Both the position numbers and the translations under genes were made by a program. The notes beneath the pieces are model-generated. The model ran no database searches and was not told the DNA's origin. It was given only the letters and a program-made list of their open reading frames with translations. Of a DNA stretch of 48,237 bases, positions 44,731 through 48,237 are shown one piece after another (the first letter of the stretch is position 1; each line of letters begins with the position of its first letter). Source of the DNA: a virus; the IMG/VR virus record IMGVR_UViG_3300043410_000321, positions 1 through 48,237 of that record; one strand, 5' to 3'.

Positions 44731-45902
44731 TTTTTAAACTCGTAGTATCCAACTTCACCGAATGGTGGTACGATGCTAGTGGTACCGTGGATAATGAATA
44801 CTGTATCACAGTAGTCTTCATCACCCCAAGATCCACATGGATATCCATCAGTAAACATGATAAACTTTTTAGGTTGAATATCGTGTTTTTCCATGTATTC
44901 CCAATTGGCTTCAAAAGAAGTTCCGCCACCACCCATTGGTTGGTATTCGTCAAATTCGTCCATATTGTAGCCATCGAAGTCAGCTTCGTTATAAACACGG
45001 GTGTCAAAGCACCACAGTTTAATTTTGAAGTCTTTGTATTCTTCCATGATGCCCTTAATCTCAGACAAGAAGTCTTTAGCTTGGTCATCACCAATAGAAC
45101 CAGACATGTCGATAGACACACAGATGTCGATAGTTTCTTGGAATTGTGTACCAGGAAGAATTGCATTCATGTGCCAACCTTTACGGTTTGGACGCAAGAA
45201 AGAATAGTCATTCTTGATAACACTTTGGATTTGCTGGCGCAAAATTTCACGCCAGTTCATCTTAGGTTCAGTCAATTCCTTGATCATGCGTTGGATGCTT
45301 GCAGGTGTATTACCTGCGCCAGCGGCTTGGGCAGCTTGCATTACAGCTTCGCGAATTTCGTCACGAATTTGACGCATTTCTTCTTTAGAGTATTGTGGTT
45401 GACCTTCACCGTTACCGTTTTCCCAGTCAATGTGATCATCGACTAATTGACCATTTGGGCCGCCACCATTCTTTTTAGCATCTTCCATCAATTCGTCATA
45501 GATCTGTTCTGCAGACTTACCGTAATGCTTTTGATCGTGGAAAATTTTGATATCAGGAACGTTGTGATCACCAATTTTATCACGTACAAGCTGGCCGTTA
45601 ACACAGTAGTCAGCGGCAATGTTGTACATCTTTGGATCACGGCTTTCACGTCGACCCATGTGATCAAATACGTTGTGCATAATTTCGTGTGCAATAACAA
45701 ATTCCACTTGTTTAGTAGTCATTTTGTTAAAGAAATCACGATTGAAGAAAATAGTGCGACCATCAGTAGCCGCAGTTTTTACGAATGGGCCACCTTCTTC
45801 AATTTTTAGACGAGTGGCCATGTTACCAAAGAATGGGTGGCGCAATAGCAAGCCTACTCGGGCAACGATAATTTTGTCAATGACTGGATCTAGATGAGCC
45901 AT
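44727..45902 (-). CDS. VWA-domain/metallopeptidase-like protein (DUF2201 type), partner of MoxR
   Basis: 391 aa. The N-terminal half is a putative metallopeptidase domain with zinc motif HEIMH (72-76) in VIAHEIMHNVFDHMGRRE. The middle is a linker with KNGGG and Gln-rich helix. The C-terminal half is a von Willebrand A-like domain with MIDAS motif D-M-S-G-S (265-269). This architecture is usually encoded beside a MoxR-type AAA+ ATPase, as here (67 bp away, same strand). Such pairs are thought to remodel or activate protein complexes, with VWA as adaptor. The phage target is unknown. It has its own perfect sigma70 promoter and a TTAGGAAAAAAC leader almost identical to that of the ATPase gene. 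Confidence 0.85.
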   Translation of the reverse strand: MAHLDPVIDKIIVARVGLLLRHPFFGNMATRLKIEEGGPFVKTAATDGRTIFFNRDFFNKMTTKQVEFVIAHEIMHNVFDHMGRRESRDPKMYNIAADYCVNGQLVRDKIGDHNVPDIKIFHDQKHYGKSAEQIYDELMEDAKKNGGGPNGQLVDDHIDWENGNGEGQPQYSKEEMRQIRDEIREAVMQAAQAAGAGNTPASIQRMIKELTEPKMNWREILRQQIQSVIKNDYSFLRPNRKGWHMNAILPGTQFQETIDICVSIDMSGSIGDDQAKDFLSEIKGIMEEYKDFKIKLWCFDTRVYNEADFDGYNMDEFDEYQPMGGGGTSFEANWEYMEKHDIQPKKFIMFTDGYPCGSWGDEDYCDTVFIIHGTTSIVPPFGEVGYYEFKK

Positions 45903-45931
45903 GTTTTTTCCTAAGTTTTGTAAGTGTATAG

Positions 45932-45960
45932 ATTATAACAGGGACCGCAGTCCCTGTCAA
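45932..45960 (-). promoter_or_regulatory. Perfect sigma70 early promoter of the VWA gene
   Basis: Minus strand TTGACA (45960-45955), a 17-bp spacer, and TATAAT (45937-45932). Predicted +1 is near 45925 and the ATG is at 45902. It matches the consensus at all 12 bases. The spacer is filled by an inverted repeat, given separately. Confidence 0.9.
45938..45957. promoter_or_regulatory. Inverted repeat inside the promoter spacer: operator or terminator
   Basis: ACAGGGAC-CGCA-GTCCCTGT, a perfect 8-bp inverted repeat with a 4-nt loop, starting 12 bp after the moxR stop. It fills the spacer of the VWA promoter and overlaps the ACA of TTGACA. It could end the moxR transcript (weak T-run TTATAAT follows) and also act as an operator. 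Confidence 0.6.
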
Positions 45961-45969
45961 TCACTTAGC

Positions 45970-47058
45970 TTACTTTTCAGTAGCTGCTGCGATGTATTTA
46001 CCAAACTTTTGGTGGAACTCATCGAAGCACTTGATTTCATCTGGATCAAGTGGCAGTTTGTAGCTAGACAATGCCAACTTGGTGCCCATGATAACCAATT
46101 CGGTTTCGAAGTTCTTCATCATGAATTCGAAGAAGTTGTTAACTTGATCGTTCCAATCTTTAGCCTTCTTATCGCAAGAATCTTTCAATTCGTAGCACAA
46201 GCTAATAGTAAGCGAGTACATAGCTGAAATTTCCTTGTTGTCCATCTTGGTAACCTTACCAGACAAAATGTCGGTTGGGTTAGGCATCTTGCTAGCAACC
46301 TTACGGTGTGCCATGAACTTGAGTGCCAAGCCTTCACCAATCGCACCTGAGACCAAGTCTGTCAGTGTTTCAGTGTCAGTGTCGTCATCAACAAGCAATT
46401 CGCTAACAAATGACCAGCTACGTGGGGTAGCAAATGCACGGCTTGAAGACTTTGGATCAAAGTCGTACAAGTCTTTCTTGCTAAAGCTCAAGAAACCAAC
46501 AACGTCTTTGTGGATCTTGTTATCAGTAGCCCATTGGAAATAATCTTCCCAATCATACGTCATTTCCAAGTGAACGAAACGGTTTGCAAGCGGGGCAGGC
46601 ATACGATATGTAACGCCCTTGTCGCTTTCACGGTTACCAGCTGCAACGATAACAACGTTATCTGGCAAGCTATATGCACCGACACGACGGTTAAGAACCA
46701 ATTGATAAGCAGCCGCTTGTACAGCAGGTGCCGCGGAGTTCATTTCGTCCAAGAACAAGATGATCTGTTTGTGGTTTTCTGCAAATTCCTTGCTAGGCAA
46801 TTCTGCAGGAGGAGCCCACTTCATAGTCTCGTTGTTTGAATCAAAGTATGGAATACCTTTGATATCAGTAGGTTCCCAAAGTGAGAGACGGACGTCAATA
46901 ACATGGGCTTCCAATTCAGTGCCAAGTTGTTTAATGATGTCTGATTTACCAATACCAGGAGGACCCCACAAGAAGATGGGACGTTGTTTTTTAAATGCTT
47001 TACGCAAAGAACGTTTCGCACCGTTGGGGCCGACTACGCGGCTAAGAACTTCTGCCAT
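45970..47058 (-). CDS. MoxR-type AAA+ ATPase
   Basis: 362 aa. Walker A GPPGIGKS (32-39), Walker B LFLDEMNS (101-108), sensor-1 AAGNRES (139-145), and APLANRFVHLEM with a probable arginine finger R160. The C-terminal part has a helical lid (FMAHRKVASKMPNP) and a long charged helix. MoxR ATPases act with VWA proteins to assemble or activate complexes; the VWA partner follows directly. The start at 47058 has TAGGA 7 nt upstream and a sigma70 promoter, so early expression is expected. It could also be compared with gp41-type AAA+ loaders, but sensor, fold and partner fit MoxR better. Confidence 0.87.
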   Translation of the reverse strand: MAEVLSRVVGPNGAKRSLRKAFKKQRPIFLWGPPGIGKSDIIKQLGTELEAHVIDVRLSLWEPTDIKGIPYFDSNNETMKWAPPAELPSKEFAENHKQIILFLDEMNSAAPAVQAAAYQLVLNRRVGAYSLPDNVVIVAAGNRESDKGVTYRMPAPLANRFVHLEMTYDWEDYFQWATDNKIHKDVVGFLSFSKKDLYDFDPKSSSRAFATPRSWSFVSELLVDDDTDTETLTDLVSGAIGEGLALKFMAHRKVASKMPNPTDILSGKVTKMDNKEISAMYSLTISLCYELKDSCDKKAKDWNDQVNNFFEFMMKNFETELVIMGTKLALSSYKLPLDPDEIKCFDEFHQKFGKYIAAATEK

Positions 47059-47104
47059 TTTTTTTCCTATCTTGAAAAAAGTTAATCTGTGTTAATGAGT
47101 CTCT

Positions 47105-47133
47105 AGTATATGACAGAAACATCACTATGTCAA
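47105..47133 (-). promoter_or_regulatory. Sigma70 early promoter of the moxR gene
   Basis: Minus strand TTGACA (47133-47128), a 17-bp spacer, and TATACT (47110-47105), 11 of 12 consensus bases. Predicted +1 is near 47098, leaving a 40-nt leader that ends in a TAGGAAAAAA ribosome site. Confidence 0.85.
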
Positions 47134-47139
47134 TACTTT

Positions 47140-47544
47140 TTAGGAATTATTTAGATCTTTTTCTCGTTCAGACATGGCTTTTACTAGACCAAACTTTCGA
47201 ATGTCGTCCGAAAACAACATTAGCTCAAAACTTTTACGTTCTGAGAACACTGTAATGCTTTGGTTAGTTAAGAAGTATGGACAATCAACATATCGCTCTA
47301 GGAATATGATTGTTTGTGGGCTAAGTTCAATTGATTCAGTAAATGGGATTTCATACATAGTGATTTGAAGCTCTTCAGTAAGAAATTCAAAGCCATCTTC
47401 TGTCAATCGATATGCGTGTGGTTTATTAGCTCTGTTTGATTGCCACCACTTGCGACCAAACATTTTAACATTTGCCTCGTCCGTGCTTTTGCCCCATTGT
47501 TGGAGAAATATCCTTGTTAAGGCATCACGGCTAATTGCTGTCAT
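47140..47544 (-). CDS. Conserved hypothetical protein
   Basis: 134 aa. A helical N-terminus (SRDALTRIFLQQWGKSTDEAN) leads to FGRKWWQSN and a region YRLTEDGFEFL with alternating beta segments, then FLERYVDCPYFLT and SFELMLFSDDIRKFGLVKAM. I recall homologues in T4-like cyanophages but no function. Winged-helix-like content is possible. Its gene overlaps the preceding small gene (ATGA), and the stop is 7 bp before the -35 box of the moxR promoter. Confidence 0.7.
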   Translation of the reverse strand: MTAISRDALTRIFLQQWGKSTDEANVKMFGRKWWQSNRANKPHAYRLTEDGFEFLTEELQITMYEIPFTESIELSPQTIIFLERYVDCPYFLTNQSITVFSERKSFELMLFSDDIRKFGLVKAMSEREKDLNNS

Positions 47545-47825
47545 TTTACAATAGTGCCTGTAGTTAGCATAACAACTTGGAAGTCTTCAGTTCCAAAAGT
47601 CAAATTCAATTTTTTAGCCAAGTTGCGAGCATGGCCTGGATTACTAAAAGATACCTTTTTGTATTTTGGGCCAGGATAGCTTGTTAGGCTGTTAAAGCTC
47701 TTTAAATTGAAAGGAGCACCTTTATAGAATACAGCCCAGATCGCGTCGGCTTCTAAAATTTGTTCAGCCTTATACGTCTTTTTGTTTACATTCTCTAAAA
47801 GTACTTTTGGTTTTGGTCGACTCAT
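47541..47825 (-). CDS. Conserved hypothetical protein
   Basis: 94 aa (MSRPKPKVLLENVNKKTYKAE...). The core (IWAVFYKGAPFNLK, TSYPGPKYKKVSFSNPGHARNLAKKLN) resembles a small protein of cyanomyophages. It has basic and beta-rich character, so nucleic acid binding is possible but unproven. A late-type box (GATAAATA, 47856-47863) lies 30 nt upstream of the ATG. Its stop overlaps the next gene. Confidence 0.7.
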   Translation of the reverse strand: MSRPKPKVLLENVNKKTYKAEQILEADAIWAVFYKGAPFNLKSFNSLTSYPGPKYKKVSFSNPGHARNLAKKLNLTFGTEDFQVVMLTTGTIVK

Positions 47826-47855
47826 ATACGTAATCCATCTAATTAACTACGTATA

Positions 47856-47863
47856 TATTTATC
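47856..47863 (-). promoter_or_regulatory. Possible late promoter box GATAAATA
   Basis: GATAAATAT on the minus strand in the 38-bp gap before the ATG at 47825. Predicted +1 is near 47850 with a 25-nt leader, slightly longer than at the other sites. It lies next to early-looking genes, so it may let the moxR-VWA-thyX region also be read late. Confidence 0.5.
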
Positions 47864-48100
47864 CTATTTGTCGCTAAAATCGCCCCCATCTAACTCTACG
47901 GTAACTACTTCGGAGTTAGATGATTGCTTTAATTCATTAAACAGGCTTTCGTAGTCTTGATTCATCTTGTCAAGAACCTCAGCTAATGCTAGTCCTAGCA
48001 ACCTTGCTTGCTGAATTGGGATTTTAAACTCTCTCTGCTGTGCCAATTCAGTTGCTTTGAGTGCTTGGATAAATTGTGTAATTGGGGTAGTATTAATCAT
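47864..48100 (-). CDS. Small conserved hypothetical protein
   Basis: 78 aa from the ATG at 48100 (MINTTPITQFIQALKATELAQQ). A longer frame to 48118 adds six residues, but the shorter start agrees with cyanophage homologues I recall and gives a compact overlap with the gene before it (ATGATTAA). Helical protein: REFKIPIQQARLLGLALAEVL, then LNELKQSSN. Function unknown. No clear Shine-Dalgarno, so coupling to the upstream gene is likely. Confidence 0.65.
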   Translation of the reverse strand: MINTTPITQFIQALKATELAQQREFKIPIQQARLLGLALAEVLDKMNQDYESLFNELKQSSNSEVVTVELDGGDFSDK

Positions 48101-48237
48101 TGTCGTTAGTATTTGCAACTGAAAGTGCTTGTTTCATTTCAAGCTCAGTTTTAAATGGTCCTTGATAGTCGTATCGTTCAACAGTGATGAGTTTAGGGCA
48201 CATGCTTTTTAACCACAATTTGTTAAACCGAATAATG
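48093..48237 (-). CDS. C-terminal fragment of a gene running off the right edge
   Basis: A 47-codon open frame from the edge to TAA at 48093-48095 (IIRFNKLWLKSMCPKLITVE ... EMKQALSVANTNDND). It overlaps the next ATG by 8 bp, exactly the junction style used elsewhere on this strand, which supports it being real. Its reading YDYQGPFKTELEM resembles a small cyanophage protein. Its start and full length lie outside the window. Confidence 0.6.
   Translation of the reverse strand, partial: IIRFNKLWLKSMCPKLITVERYDYQGPFKTELEMKQALSVANTNDND

Noticed and set aside
44787-45446. 219-codon plus-strand frame antisense to the VWA gene
   Set aside because: It is a shadow of a gene with clear metallopeptidase and MIDAS motifs; no start signal.

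Overview
The window is a 48.2 kb piece of a T4-like myovirus genome (a tailed phage with a contractile tail), of the type related to cyanomyophages and pelagimyophages rather than a coliphage. It holds recognisable homologues of T4 gp20, 21, 22, 68-like, 26, 46, 47, 55, 5, 6, 25, 53 and 48/54. It also has features typical of the environmental branch: a gp5 without a lysozyme domain, ThyX, very large baseplate/tail proteins, and a set of small genes that resemble cyanophage conserved hypotheticals (from memory, not searched). I see no integrase, tRNA, insertion sequence or CRISPR array. The host cannot be named; three promoters with perfect or near-perfect sigma70 boxes say only that it is a bacterium with an E. 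coli-like housekeeping sigma factor.

Layout. (1) 1-7067, minus: head and tail genes in the order membrane protein, probable tape measure, portal gp20, small protein, acidic prohead-core protein, protease gp21, scaffold gp22 (cut by the left edge). (2) 7153-8189, plus: gp26, followed by a second reading frame with no usable start codon that appears to be reached by a -1 ribosomal frameshift. (3) 8190-8663: non-coding, dense in hairpins, with terminators, between convergent units. (4) 8664-13413, minus: a tightly overlapped early operon gp55 - small ORF - gp47 - gp46 - two small ORFs - GIY-YIG-like protein. (5) 13495-42556, plus: baseplate and fibre genes, including gp6 (1149 aa), one 4455-aa protein taking 13.4 kb, and three tandem paralogous fibre proteins. 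(6) 42553-48237, minus: thyX, small conserved genes, and a MoxR-type AAA+ ATPase with its VWA/metallopeptidase partner.

Regulation is readable. Nine NATAAATA boxes, matching the T4 late promoter TATAAATA, lie just upstream of genes. Three sigma70 promoters (TTGACA, 17-bp spacer, TATAAT or TATACT) lie upstream of gp55, the VWA gene and the moxR gene. The late sigma factor gene (gp55) and the baseplate operon it should switch on are divergent, their promoters touching at one base. Two late boxes sit exactly where T4 geometry would place +1 on the A of the ATG, in two genes with no Shine-Dalgarno, suggesting leaderless late mRNAs.

The most notable item is the gp26 frameshift: a canonical T TTT TTC heptamer in frame, a 13-bp stem starting 3 nt later that buries the gp26 stop codon, and a 77-codon conserved-looking frame in exactly the -1 register. 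It is next to the probable tape-measure gene, as tail-assembly-chaperone frameshifts are in other tailed phages.
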